Below, one piece after another: positions 9,201 through 18,814 of a DNA stretch of 64,000 nt (within the stretch, counting starts at the first letter, position 1; each line of letters starts with the position of its first letter). A program made the position numbers and the translations under genes. The notes under the pieces were generated by a model. It had not been told where the DNA came from, made no database searches, and was given only the letters and a program-made list of their open reading frames with translations. Location: NCBI GenBank assembly GCA_009697505.1, contig SHUD01000005.1, forward strand, positions 1 to 64,000. Direction: 5' to 3'. The DNA comes from Bryobacterales bacterium (lineage in GTDB: Bacteria > Acidobacteriota > Terriglobia > Bryobacterales > Bryobacteraceae).

Positions 9201-10997
9201 ATGAAAAAACCAAGGGAGAATGCCATGAAACAACCGATGAAGAAAGTTTTCCGGATGACCGCGCTGCTTGCCAGCCTGGCCTCGCTAGGGCATGCCCAGA
9301 CGCCCGTGCCGAGGCCACCGGGAGTGGTGCGGAACTTCATTCCGTTGACCGAACAGGCCATTAAGGCTCCCAAGCCTTCCGACTGGGTGATCCATCGCGG
9401 CAATTATCAGGCCTGGGGCTACAGCCCGCTGGACCAGATCAACAAGACCAACGTCAAGAATCTGCAACTGGTCTGGTCACGCAGCATGGACGCCGGCACC
9501 AACGAGTCCACTCCGCTGGTCTACAACGGCGTGATGTATATCGGGAATCCGGGCGACACCGTGCAGGCCATTGACGCGGCCACCGGCGACCTCATCTGGG
9601 AATACCGGCACCAGGCGCCTGAGATCACCGGGTTTCGCAACGGCCTGGGTCAGCGCAAGCGCAGCATCGCACTCTACGACGACCGTGTGTATATGGTGTC
9701 CTGGGACAATCAGGTGGTCTCGCTGGACGCCCGCACTGGTGAGGTGGCGTGGAAAACCAATCGCGGCGGCGCCCCGCTGGTCAGCAACTCCAGCGGACCT
9801 ATTGTGGCCAGTGGCGTGGTCATAGCGGGCAGCACCTGCCAGTACTCGGCCGAGGGTTGTTACGTCACCGGTCACGACGCCAAGACCGGCCGTGAGCTGT
9901 GGCGCAATGAGATGATTCCGCACCCTGGGCAGCCCGGGGATGAAACGTGGGCCGGTGCTCCGTTCGAGAAGCGCTGGATGACCGGCGTCTGGGGCCAGAT
10001 CACGTACGATCCCGAACTGGATCTGGTGTACTACGGGTCCACCGGCGTCGGACCGGCCTCCGAAGCCCAGCGCGGGATGCCCGGCGCGACCATGGCCGGC
10101 ACCAACACGCGCTTCGCGATCCGGCCCAAGACCGGCCAGGTCGTCTGGAAGCACCAGGTGCTGCCGCGCGATAACTGGGATCAGGAATGCACCTTTGAGA
10201 TGATGATCATCAACACGCCGGTGAATCCCAGCGCGCCGGACTTCCTGGCGGTGAATCCCAACGCGCGCCGTGGGCCGCGCAAGACGCTGACCGGCGTCCC
10301 GTGCAAGACCGGAATCGCCTGGAGCTTCGACGCCGCCACCGGCGAGTTCCTGTGGGCCAAGGCGACCACGCAGCAGAACCTGGTTTCCAAGATCGACCCC
10401 AAGGGGCTGGTCACGGTGAACGAGGACGTGGTGCTCAAGGAGGTCGACAAGACCTATAGTATTTGTCCAACCTACAACGGAGGCCGCGACTGGCCGCAAG
10501 GCGCGTACAACCCGAAAACCAACGTGATGTACATACCGCTATCGAATCTGTGTATAGACACGACGGCGCGCACGGATCGCAACGCCATACCGCAGTACGC
10601 CTACAACACGAACAATGTCGCCAAATTCCCAGCGGGCAAGGATAAGGTGGGGCGCATCGATGCGATTTCAGTGGAAACCGGCAAAACGCTATGGACCTGG
10701 GAGACGCGCGTGACCAACTACTCGCCGGTCCTGGCGACCGGCAGCGGGCTGCTGTTCAACGGTGGAATCGACCGTTATCTGCGGGCGCTGGATGCCGACA
10801 AGGGCCAGGTGGTGTGGCAGACGCGGCTGCCTTCGCAGGTCGCTGCCGGCGCCGTGACCTATTCCATCAACGGCCGCCAATACATTGCCGTCGCCGCAGG
10901 TGGCGGGGCGATCGCCAACACCGGCTTGAGCCTCACGCCCGAAGCGGATGCTCCGGGCGGCAACAACGCCATTTACGTTTTCGCGCTGCCGCAATAA
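9201..10997 (+). CDS. PQQ-dependent dehydrogenase
   Basis: 'NYQAWGYSPLDQINKTNVKNLQLVWSRSM', 'RDNWDQECTFEMMI', C-terminal PQQ-DH motifs; start may be 9225. Confidence 0.88.
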   Translation: MKKPRENAMKQPMKKVFRMTALLASLASLGHAQTPVPRPPGVVRNFIPLTEQAIKAPKPSDWVIHRGNYQAWGYSPLDQINKTNVKNLQLVWSRSMDAGTNESTPLVYNGVMYIGNPGDTVQAIDAATGDLIWEYRHQAPEITGFRNGLGQRKRSIALYDDRVYMVSWDNQVVSLDARTGEVAWKTNRGGAPLVSNSSGPIVASGVVIAGSTCQYSAEGCYVTGHDAKTGRELWRNEMIPHPGQPGDETWAGAPFEKRWMTGVWGQITYDPELDLVYYGSTGVGPASEAQRGMPGATMAGTNTRFAIRPKTGQVVWKHQVLPRDNWDQECTFEMMIINTPVNPSAPDFLAVNPNARRGPRKTLTGVPCKTGIAWSFDAATGEFLWAKATTQQNLVSKIDPKGLVTVNEDVVLKEVDKTYSICPTYNGGRDWPQGAYNPKTNVMYIPLSNLCIDTTARTDRNAIPQYAYNTNNVAKFPAGKDKVGRIDAISVETGKTLWTWETRVTNYSPVLATGSGLLFNGGIDRYLRALDADKGQVVWQTRLPSQVAAGAVTYSINGRQYIAVAAGGGAIANTGLSLTPEADAPGGNNAIYVFALPQ

Positions 10998-11103
10998 GCT
11001 GCGCGCTTCGCTTGAGCTTGCCTGGGAGCCGTTTGGCGGTCGTAATGCGCTCAGAGAGCTGAGAAGGTCAAAGGCCAAGTCTCGCGAGTAGCCCCCGCGC
11101 TGC

Positions 11104-11976
11104 TCATTTGGCTTCGTTTCGGGTTATTCCAAAGGTTGGCGTGATAGGCCAGCCAACGTACTCGTAGGTCGTATGTTGCACAGCGGGGCTCAGGCCGTTA
11201 TTCGCAAGTCGTTCGTAGATGGTCATATCGCCCAGGGATGGGAGATTGACGAGGTAGGGACCAAACTGCACGGTGCACCCGCGATGCCATGCTGGCTCAA
11301 GCACGCGGAGCACGCGTCGAATTGTCATCGGAAAGTCCGCTTGTGCGTCAGCAACGAAGGTCAGCATGCGTCGTTCATCGCACTCCTGGATCTGTGTTCG
11401 CACGATTTCCATCGCGGGGTCGAGAACAATCTTGTAGCCCTCCATCGCCACTAATGCGAGGTAGCCCGCGCGCAACCAGCTAATGCGCGCACCAAGTTCC
11501 GAATAGCGTTCATGCTCCACTGTCAGCGAGGCACCCGCCCGTCCGAGCCGCTGAAGTGCTTCGCTCATCCCCGGTCTATTGAGATGCCTGGGGATGGTGA
11601 GCGCGTATGAGCCATCCTTCGCATTAAGCTGGCCGTTCACAGTTATTCCGCCGATGGTTGCCTTTATTCGATGCGGTCGATTGGCCCTGCCAGCCATTGC
11701 CAGGCGCACGTCCTCCTTGGTCTTCGCTGACGCATCCAACTTGGTGCCTGCCATGTTGTTGCATGAGGTGCACGTGAGTAGGAGCTCATGACCGCCGACA
11801 CCTTGCGGCGGCACATGCTCCTTCGAAAGGCGGCCGTCGTCTAGCGCCTCCACTGAGAATGGGTTCAGGCAAATCGGGCAGACGTACGTCGGCACAGCGT
11901 ATATCCCCGGACACGCTTGATCATACGCGGCGGCGCCAAGATCAAACCAATCGCGTTTCTTCCCTTGTGCAGACAT
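11104..11976 (-). CDS. HNH-endonuclease-like protein with zinc-knuckle cysteines
   Basis: 'CPICLNPFS...LSKEHVPPQGVGG...LLLTCTSCNNMAG'. Confidence 0.6.
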   Translation of the reverse strand: MSAQGKKRDWFDLGAAAYDQACPGIYAVPTYVCPICLNPFSVEALDDGRLSKEHVPPQGVGGHELLLTCTSCNNMAGTKLDASAKTKEDVRLAMAGRANRPHRIKATIGGITVNGQLNAKDGSYALTIPRHLNRPGMSEALQRLGRAGASLTVEHERYSELGARISWLRAGYLALVAMEGYKIVLDPAMEIVRTQIQECDERRMLTFVADAQADFPMTIRRVLRVLEPAWHRGCTVQFGPYLVNLPSLGDMTIYERLANNGLSPAVQHTTYEYVGWPITPTFGITRNEAK

Positions 11977-12206
11977 TCACTCTGTCAATTATCGCAAGGA
12001 ACAAATTGGCACACCTTGTTTGCGGCTCGTGAGGCGATTGCGCGCCCGTCGGAATTTGCGGGCGAGAAGTCGGTTTGGGGGAAACGTGGCCGTGATCTCC
12101 TCGAACGCCGTTTTCTGGCCAAGTAATGGCGTCGGCCCAAAAAGTAGCTTAGCGACTATTACGTCGGGGTGACTTCCAGGTAGCTGATTTCGGGCCTAAG
12201 TCCCGG

Positions 12207-13220
12207 CTATTTCGCCCGGCCCTTATACCCTTCTGCGAGCATCGCGACCTGGTACACTGCTCCGCGAGCGACGATGTACAGCATCTTCTTGTCGGGACCC
12301 GCGAAGGCCAAGTTGTTGGGATTCCTCGATACGGGAATGGTGCCCAGGTGCTTGCCCTGTGGGCTGAAGACCTGGATGCCCGCCGCCGTTGCCGCATACA
12401 CGCGGTCCTGGCCGTCGATCGCGAGGCCGTCCCCCCCAAATCTGACATCGGGCGTCCCGTTCGGCCTCTGGGTCACGATTTCATACTTGGCGAAGTTGCG
12501 CCGATTCTTCACAGTCCCGTCGGGCTGGACGTCGAAGGCCAAGATGTACTCACCGCCTTCTTTGGGAAGGTCGGCAATGGAGAGCGTCGTTTTGGCGGCT
12601 CTGCTCTGCGTGGCCACGTAGAGGGTCTTTTCATCTCGACTCAGTGTGATGCCGTTGATCCGCTCGACGGGATCTGCAAACACCGTGATGACCTTCGCAC
12701 CCGGACGGGCATAGAGGACCGTGCCCGAGCCTGAGAGCGTGAAGTAGACGCCATCCCTCTTGTCAACCACGAGATCGTTAGGACCCTCGAAGGGCTTCCC
12801 GTCGATGCTGTCAGCAAGAATCGTCTTCCTGTCCTGGGGCCAGATCACGCCGATTGAGTTGGTTTTCCCGTACTTCAACGAGGTAATGAGACGTCCCTTC
12901 GAGTCGAAGCCGATGGCGCTCGATCCGTCCGTGCCGCTCAGAAATGTCGCAGGTTTTCCGTGGGGATCTACCTTGCCGATACGGCGCGCCATGTAGTCCC
13001 AGTAGAGAAGCGTCCCGTCCGCCATCGTGGCCGGCCCATCGGTGTGCTTCAACCCATCTACGATGACCTGAACCTTGGTTCCTCCCTTCACCACGCCTGG
13101 AATATCCGGTGCGATCGTGTCGGTGGCCGGCGGCGGGAGCGGTGTTTCGCCTTGCTGGCCAAACGCCGTCACGGCGCAACGAAGAACGAATACAACGACA
13201 AATCCTGCCTTCAGCTTCAT
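12207..13220 (-). CDS. SMP-30/gluconolactonase/LRE family protein
   Basis: Signal peptide at 13220; 'GPNDLVVDKRDGVYFT', 'GDGLAIDGQDRVYAAT'. Confidence 0.82.
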   Translation of the reverse strand: MKLKAGFVVVFVLRCAVTAFGQQGETPLPPPATDTIAPDIPGVVKGGTKVQVIVDGLKHTDGPATMADGTLLYWDYMARRIGKVDPHGKPATFLSGTDGSSAIGFDSKGRLITSLKYGKTNSIGVIWPQDRKTILADSIDGKPFEGPNDLVVDKRDGVYFTLSGSGTVLYARPGAKVITVFADPVERINGITLSRDEKTLYVATQSRAAKTTLSIADLPKEGGEYILAFDVQPDGTVKNRRNFAKYEIVTQRPNGTPDVRFGGDGLAIDGQDRVYAATAAGIQVFSPQGKHLGTIPVSRNPNNLAFAGPDKKMLYIVARGAVYQVAMLAEGYKGRAK

Positions 13221-13536
13221 CGTCTCCTCCTTTGCCTGAGTCGCCAACCGCGCGGTCCCTTACTCACCTTCGACCAAGCCCGCACAGGGCCGGCGCGGCC
13301 CTCCAAACTGCCCAGAAACTCGCGCTGTTCCGCCGCGCCAGGCTCCGTTGTGCGGGCGAGTTCCTTAAAATGCGACGCGATTAGACGAAGCGCCACAAGC
13401 ATACTCCGTCCGCGCCTGAAGCAACAGAGCTATGCGTCCGATTTCTGATGTAGACTCGTCTCGCCAGCGCCATAATTCGGATCAAAATTAGTTTATCTCA
13501 TTGGCCGACACACCAATCGCGCCAGCGCGTTACCCT

Positions 13537-13588
13537 TGCGCCATCTGCGCCATCTGCGCCATCTGCGCCATCTGCGCCATCTGCGCCA
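13537..13588. repeat. Tandem repeat, 9-bp unit TGCGCCATC, ~5.8 copies
   Basis: Read directly from sequence. Confidence 0.95.
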
Positions 13589-13695
13589 CGTTTCCGTGTA
13601 ACGCCCTATCCGCTGATTTGGTCTCAACGCGGTTCAGAAGTCGGCTTTTGGGAAGTTGCCGTCTAACGTATGTCAGCAAACTCCGGGGGCAGACG

Positions 13696-13794
13696 GGTGG
13701 CGGGGCGATCGCCAACACTGGCTTGAGCCTCACACCCGAAGCGGATGCTCCGGGCGGCAACAACGCCATCTACGTTTTCGCGCTGCCGCAATAG
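13696..13794 (+). pseudogene. Fragment of PQQ-dehydrogenase 3' end (duplicate of 10899-10997)
   Basis: ~99 bp with about four mismatches; both copies end at the stop codon (TAA vs TAG). Confidence 0.9.
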
Positions 13795-13897
13795 GTCACT
13801 GGAGTTTGCTGTTCGCGGACTCCGGTTCGCCGTCCTCCGCGCTTTTGCGCGCGTAAGACAACCGCTTTGTTTGTATGTGCTATCCTGTACATACACT

Positions 13898-14115
13898 GCC
13901 CAGTTGATTTTCGATGACCCGAACTGTGTCACGTTCATTGAGCGAACCAAAGACGGCGAACCGAGATGGCACGCGATTGGATTCGCGGAGGGATTGATTT
14001 TGCTGGTTGCCATACATACCATCGCGATGTGGGGACGCACGAACTGATCCGCGTTATTTCCGCGCGCCAGGCGACTCGTCACGAAAGGAAACTCTATGAA
14101 GCCACTCTCCACTAA
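13898..14115 (+). pseudogene. brnT: BrnT-family toxin remnant, N-terminus lost and frameshifted
   Basis: 'AQLIFDDPNCVTFIERTKDGEPRWHAIGFAEGLILLVAIHT' in one frame, then 'YHRDVGTHELIRVISARQATRHERKLYEATLH' in another from ~14008. Confidence 0.75.
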
Positions 14116-14359
14116 GAAACGGGTGGAACTGAAGTGCCTTGCCCGAAGACCCGACAGTCAGATCGATCTCTCGGACATCCCGGAGATCCGCCAGTTCCCT
14201 TCAGACGCGGTGATCGGCAGATTCTACCGGCCCAAGAAGCAAAGCGTGACCATCCGTTTGGATGCGGATGTACTCGCGTGGCTGAAGGCGTCCGGCGATG
14301 GATATCAGACCCGTGTGAACAAGTACCTGCGGCAACTCATGGCCAGGCAGCACGCGTGA
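14096..14359 (+). CDS. brnA: BrnA/CopG-like antitoxin
   Basis: 'IGRFYRPKKQSVTIRLDADVLAWLKASGDGYQTRVNKYLRQLM'; overlaps the brnT remnant. Confidence 0.8.
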   Translation: MKPLSTKKRVELKCLARRPDSQIDLSDIPEIRQFPSDAVIGRFYRPKKQSVTIRLDADVLAWLKASGDGYQTRVNKYLRQLMARQHA

Positions 14360-14467
14360 TGAACACTTCGAGTGAGTCGAGGCGGGGTGGCCGAGGATGC
14401 GAGCCGGCCGGCTCCGCCCCAGTCTTTTTCGTGTATACTGCGTTTGGCCGAAAATAAAGGTGACTCT

Positions 14468-15238
14468 ATGCGCCGCTTCGTACATATTTCCGTTTTGATT
14501 TCCGCGCTGGTGTTCACGCTGCCGGCGGCGGCGCAGTGGGTCAACCAGCCCACGAAAGGGGCTCCGCGAACCAAGGACGGAAAGGTGAATTTGGCGGGGC
14601 CGACGCCCAGGATGGCTAATGGAAAACCCGATTTCTCGGGCATGTGGAGCGCTCCCGGATTCAGCACGAAATATCTGGAGAACCTGGCGGCCGATGGGGT
14701 CGAGGTGCCCATGCTGCCGTGGGCGGCCGCGGTTTACAAAGAGCGCGTGGAAAACCACGGGAAGGACCGGCCCTCGGGGACCTGCCTGCCGCATAGCGTG
14801 ACGGATTTTGACGCGCACCACAACCCCAAGAAGGTGATCCAGTCGCCGGACCTGATGGTGCTGCTGTTTGAGAGTTATCACACGTTCCGGCAGATCTTCA
14901 CCGATGGGCGGGCGCTGCCGGCGCAGCGCGATCCGGCGTGGTTCGGCTACTCGGCGGGGAAATGGGACGGTGACACGCTGGTTGTGGACACGGTGGGCCT
15001 GCATGAAAAGACCTGGCTTGACGACGGAGGCCACCCGCACAGCGATGCGTTGCACGTGATCGAGCGCTTCCGGCGTCCCGACTTCGGGCACATGCAAGTG
15101 GAGTTGACGATCGACGACCCGAAGACGTACTCCAAGCCGTGGACCGTGAAAATTCCGTGGGCCTATATGCCCGATACGGATCTGCTCGACTGGTTCTGCG
15201 AGAACGAGAAAGACACGCAGCACATGGTCGGAAAGTAA
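14468..15238 (+). CDS. Secreted conserved hypothetical, third copy of the 'TKDGK/PDFSGMW' family
   Basis: Signal peptide MRRFVHISVLISALVFTLPAAAQ; 'GDTLVVDTVGL' shared with the genes at 1.5-3.2 kb. Confidence 0.7.
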   Translation: MRRFVHISVLISALVFTLPAAAQWVNQPTKGAPRTKDGKVNLAGPTPRMANGKPDFSGMWSAPGFSTKYLENLAADGVEVPMLPWAAAVYKERVENHGKDRPSGTCLPHSVTDFDAHHNPKKVIQSPDLMVLLFESYHTFRQIFTDGRALPAQRDPAWFGYSAGKWDGDTLVVDTVGLHEKTWLDDGGHPHSDALHVIERFRRPDFGHMQVELTIDDPKTYSKPWTVKIPWAYMPDTDLLDWFCENEKDTQHMVGK

Positions 15239-15297
15239 AGTAGGAAGACAGGAATCGAGCAAAGGAGAGGAAACTGAACTAATATCCGGAACTCTCC

Positions 15298-16971
15298 GTG
15301 ATGCCGCATCAAGTGCGTGCCCGCCAGGCGATTCTCGACGGTGAGATCACGGCGCTCGACGCCAAGGGACGTCCCAACTTCGAACAGTTGCAGCGGCGCA
15401 TCAATGTGGCGGAACCAGGCGCGATTGCCCGCCTGGCGCGCAGCCATCCCGTGGTGTTTTACGCCTTCGATCTGCTGTACCTGGACGGCCATGATTTGCG
15501 GCCGGTGCTGCTGATCGAACGCAAGAGGTTGCTGCGCGAAATTTTCACGCCGACGGACGTCATCCGCTACTCCGAGCACTTTGCCGCCGAACCCGCGCAC
15601 TTGCTCGACGCCGTGAAAGAGCAGGGACTGGAGGGCATTGTCGGCAAGCGCGCGCGCAGCCGCTATGAATCGCGCCGCTCGGGGGATTGGGTGAAGTGGA
15701 AAACGGCCGACACGTCCGACTTCGTGATCTGCGGCTCCACCGAAGGAAAGCGGCAGGGCTTAGGCGCGCTGGTGCTGGGGATCCGGGATGCGGCGGGAGC
15801 GCTACGGTGGGCGGGCAACGTCGGCACCGGTTTCGACGCAGCCATGGTACGCAGGCTTCAGAAGAAACTCGCGGCGCTGGAAATACAAGAATGTCCGTTT
15901 GCCCCGGTGCGCGGCCTTCCCAAAAATGCCACCTGGGTGCGGCCGGAGTTGATGTGCGAAGTGGGCTTCGCCAACTGGACCGGTGAAGGCCGGCTGCGCG
16001 CGCCGGTGTTTGTGAAATTACGGGACGATATCGGCCCGCCGCCGCGTGCGCGGACGCCGCTGCTCGATGCCAGCGCCAAGGAGGCGATGCTCACGCTGGA
16101 TAGCCATCGCCTCAAGTTCACCAATCTGGACAAACTGTTTTATCCGAACGACGGCTACCGCAAACGCGACTTGCTCAACTACTACGACGCGGTCGCCCCG
16201 CTGATTTTGCCGCATCTGCACGACCGGCCGCTGTCGCTCAAGCGTTATCCCAACGGAATAGAGAAGCCCTATTTTTTTCAGAAGCAGGTGGCGGCGAGTT
16301 TTCCGGCGTGGGTCCCCACCGTGGTGGCGGAGGGCATCCGTTATGCGATGGCGCAGGAGCGGGCGGCGCTGCTGTTCCTGGTCAACCTGGGCTGCATCGA
16401 CCACAACCCATGGATGAGCCGCCGCGGCTCGCTGGAACATCCGGATTACTGGTTGATCGATCTCGACCCGCACGAATGCGGCTACGACAAGATCGTCGAG
16501 GCGGCGCAGTGGGTTCACGGGCGGCTGGACCGGCTGGAGTTGGAAAGCTATCCCAAGACCACGGGCGGCGACGGCATGCACATCTTTGTCCCACTGAAGC
16601 CGGTGTACACGTACGCACAGGTTCGCGCGTTTGCGGAAGCGCTGGCGACCCTGGGCGCCGCAGAACGGCCGGATTTGTTCACCACTCCGCGGGCTGTTGC
16701 GCGACGGGAAAAGGGCAAAGTCTATTTCGACTGGCAACAGATTGCGGAGGGCAAGACCATCTCTGCTCCGTATGTACTACGCGCTTATCCAGGGGCTCCC
16801 GTGGCCACGCCGCTGGCCTGGGCCGAAGTGACTTCACGCCTGCGCCCGGAGCAATTTCATCTGGGCAATGCCCTGGCGCGGTTCGACCGGGTGGGCGATT
16901 TGTTAGCGGGCGTCCTGGAGCGGCCCCAGCGGCTGGAGAAAGCCATTGAGAAACTGGCTACCCGGGTGTAA
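15298..16971 (+). pseudogene. ligD: N-terminally truncated DNA ligase D (partial LIG domain plus complete-looking POL domain)
   Basis: Ligase motifs 'VFYAFDLLYLDG', 'EGIVGKR', 'DWVKWK', then LigD POL domain; no upstream motif I lysine; in-frame TAA at 15280-15282 just before 'YPELSVMPHQ'. May still encode a protein. Confidence 0.75.
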
Positions 16972-17022
16972 ACTTCTGGGTTATCCTAACGTCTATAGAG
17001 GCGAAGGAGTTTTCCAAACGAT

Positions 17023-17511
17023 ATGAAATTACGAGTAGTTGTGATGGCCGTCACGATGGCCACGGCGCTGTTGGCGCAGCCTCCCCGCGACCGTTTCCAG
17101 AACGCCGATGTGCTGCCGCCCACGCCGCAGGAGATGATCGAGCGCCATGTGAAGAGACTGGGTTATTTCCTGACGCTCACCACGGATCAGCAGGCCCAGG
17201 TCACCAGTATTCTCACCGCGGACATCAACAATCTGGCGACGTTGCGCGACGCGGCGAAAACCCAGCGCGAAGCGGTTGTAGCGGCGATTAAAGCGAATAG
17301 TGGCATTCCAGCGGCCGTTACGGCGTTGTCGGCGACGCAGGCCCAGGTCGAGACCATCCATGCCAGCCAGGCCGCAAACATATACGCGATTCTGACGGCG
17401 GATCAGAAAACGAAAATCGGGAATGCCCTTAACCTGCTGGCCGGCGGCGGTGGACCGGGCGGGCCCGGACATGGGCCTCGCGGCCCGCGGGGCGGCGGCC
17501 CTCCTCACTAA
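17023..17511 (+). CDS. Spy/CpxP-like periplasmic protein (LTxxQ)
   Basis: Signal peptide; 'LTLTTDQQAQVTSIL', 'AILTADQKTKI'; Gly/Pro/His-rich tail. Confidence 0.6.
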   Translation: MKLRVVVMAVTMATALLAQPPRDRFQNADVLPPTPQEMIERHVKRLGYFLTLTTDQQAQVTSILTADINNLATLRDAAKTQREAVVAAIKANSGIPAAVTALSATQAQVETIHASQAANIYAILTADQKTKIGNALNLLAGGGGPGGPGHGPRGPRGGGPPH

Positions 17512-18029
17512 CCGCGGAACTTGGTTAAACCCTTCACCTGTTCCATCCAGTTATAGACGATGGGGCAGTAGGTAGCGCGGTCCACGTGGGCCCACATTTT
17601 TGCCTCCAATGACCCGCTACCTCGCAAAAGGTGAGGGAAACGTTCGCAGTTGCCGGGCCGGGCCTCGTAGACCGTACATTCGTTCCCCTCCAGAAATTCA
17701 CAGCCGCCCTTGGAGTCCCCTGAAGGCGGATTGCGGCGCAAGATCATCTTCCCATCCTCGTCGACAGCCGTGTGTTTTTCTACAAAAGTCTTCTCCGGCA
17801 TCCCCAGAAAGTGCGCCAGCTTTTCCACGTCCCGTTCGGCGATCTGCACGTCGGTGACGCGGCAGCACTCGCCGCACTGGCGGCAGTCGATTTTATCCTG
17901 CACTTCCTCGGCCGCTTTGCGGAACTGGCGTTCCACGAACGTATGCGACTTCAGATATCTGCGGAACTTCAGGTTTTCGTCCCGTTTCTTTTCGCCGAGG
18001 CGCCTGATCTGAACTAAGTCCGTGATCAC
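17508..18029 (-). CDS. YkgJ-family cysteine cluster protein
   Basis: 'CRQCGECCRVTDVQIAERDVEKLAHFL...CEFLEGNECTVYEARPGNCERFPHL'. Confidence 0.8.
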   Translation of the reverse strand: MITDLVQIRRLGEKKRDENLKFRRYLKSHTFVERQFRKAAEEVQDKIDCRQCGECCRVTDVQIAERDVEKLAHFLGMPEKTFVEKHTAVDEDGKMILRRNPPSGDSKGGCEFLEGNECTVYEARPGNCERFPHLLRGSGSLEAKMWAHVDRATYCPIVYNWMEQVKGLTKFRG

Positions 18030-18051
18030 CTCTTCAGGTTACAATCACAGC

Positions 18052-18651
18052 GTGACTGACCGTCTGCTTTTTTCCGGCCGCTTAAAAGGAGCCACTTCCA
18101 CCACGACTCTGCGCCAGTTCGGCAAGATGCTGGGCGTGTTCCCGTTTTCCAAGCTTGCCCAGCGCGGCCCGGTGCTGCGCGTCTACGCCATCGCGTTGAG
18201 CGAGCCGCTCCTGATGGAGCGCGAATTTCCGGTGAGCGAGGATACGGCCGGCATCTCGGCTGATATCCTGAGCGCGGCCGGCGAGTTTCTGAAGTCCGAT
18301 TGCGCCTGCGAGATCGACACCTTCTGGGATCTCTGGCAGTACGACGGAAGCGAATGGAACCTGCGGCCTGCCGCGATTACGCTGGCTTGCTACGGAGCCG
18401 GGTTTGAGAACGAGCACGACGATCACCTGCGGATCGAGTTCGGTCCCGACGCGCGTTTCCTGCCCGTGGCGGGGTTGGAGGGAAGCCCGCGCATGGGCCA
18501 ATCGAACCTGAAGAGCCTCTTGCGGCTGGTCGCTGACCTGGAACGCGCGCTGGACCTGGAGAGCCGCAAAGTATGGTCGGAAAGCGGGGCGAACTTCGCG
18601 GACGTGCTGAAGCAAGCTCTGGGTACATTCACCTTCGACCGCGGCGCGTGA
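18052..18651 (+). CDS. Conserved hypothetical protein
   Basis: ORF 18022..18651; GTG start at 18052 avoids overlap with the divergent gene. Confidence 0.5.
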   Translation: MTDRLLFSGRLKGATSTTTLRQFGKMLGVFPFSKLAQRGPVLRVYAIALSEPLLMEREFPVSEDTAGISADILSAAGEFLKSDCACEIDTFWDLWQYDGSEWNLRPAAITLACYGAGFENEHDDHLRIEFGPDARFLPVAGLEGSPRMGQSNLKSLLRLVADLERALDLESRKVWSESGANFADVLKQALGTFTFDRGA

Positions 18652-18814
18652 ACGGGCCGGGAGTTTTACCCTGAAACGATTCGCGATTATGGCGCTCGCA
18701 CTGGTTTTTCTTACGGGAACCGTCGTGACCACCAGCTTTGCTCAGGAACATGGCCAGCTCTAAGTGTTTTTCCTCCCTGCAATTCCTCCTGCCCGCTGTT
18801 ACATTTGAAACAAG

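Noticed and set aside
13537-13588. Possible CRISPR array
   Set aside because: Units are 9 bp with no spacers; simple tandem repeat.
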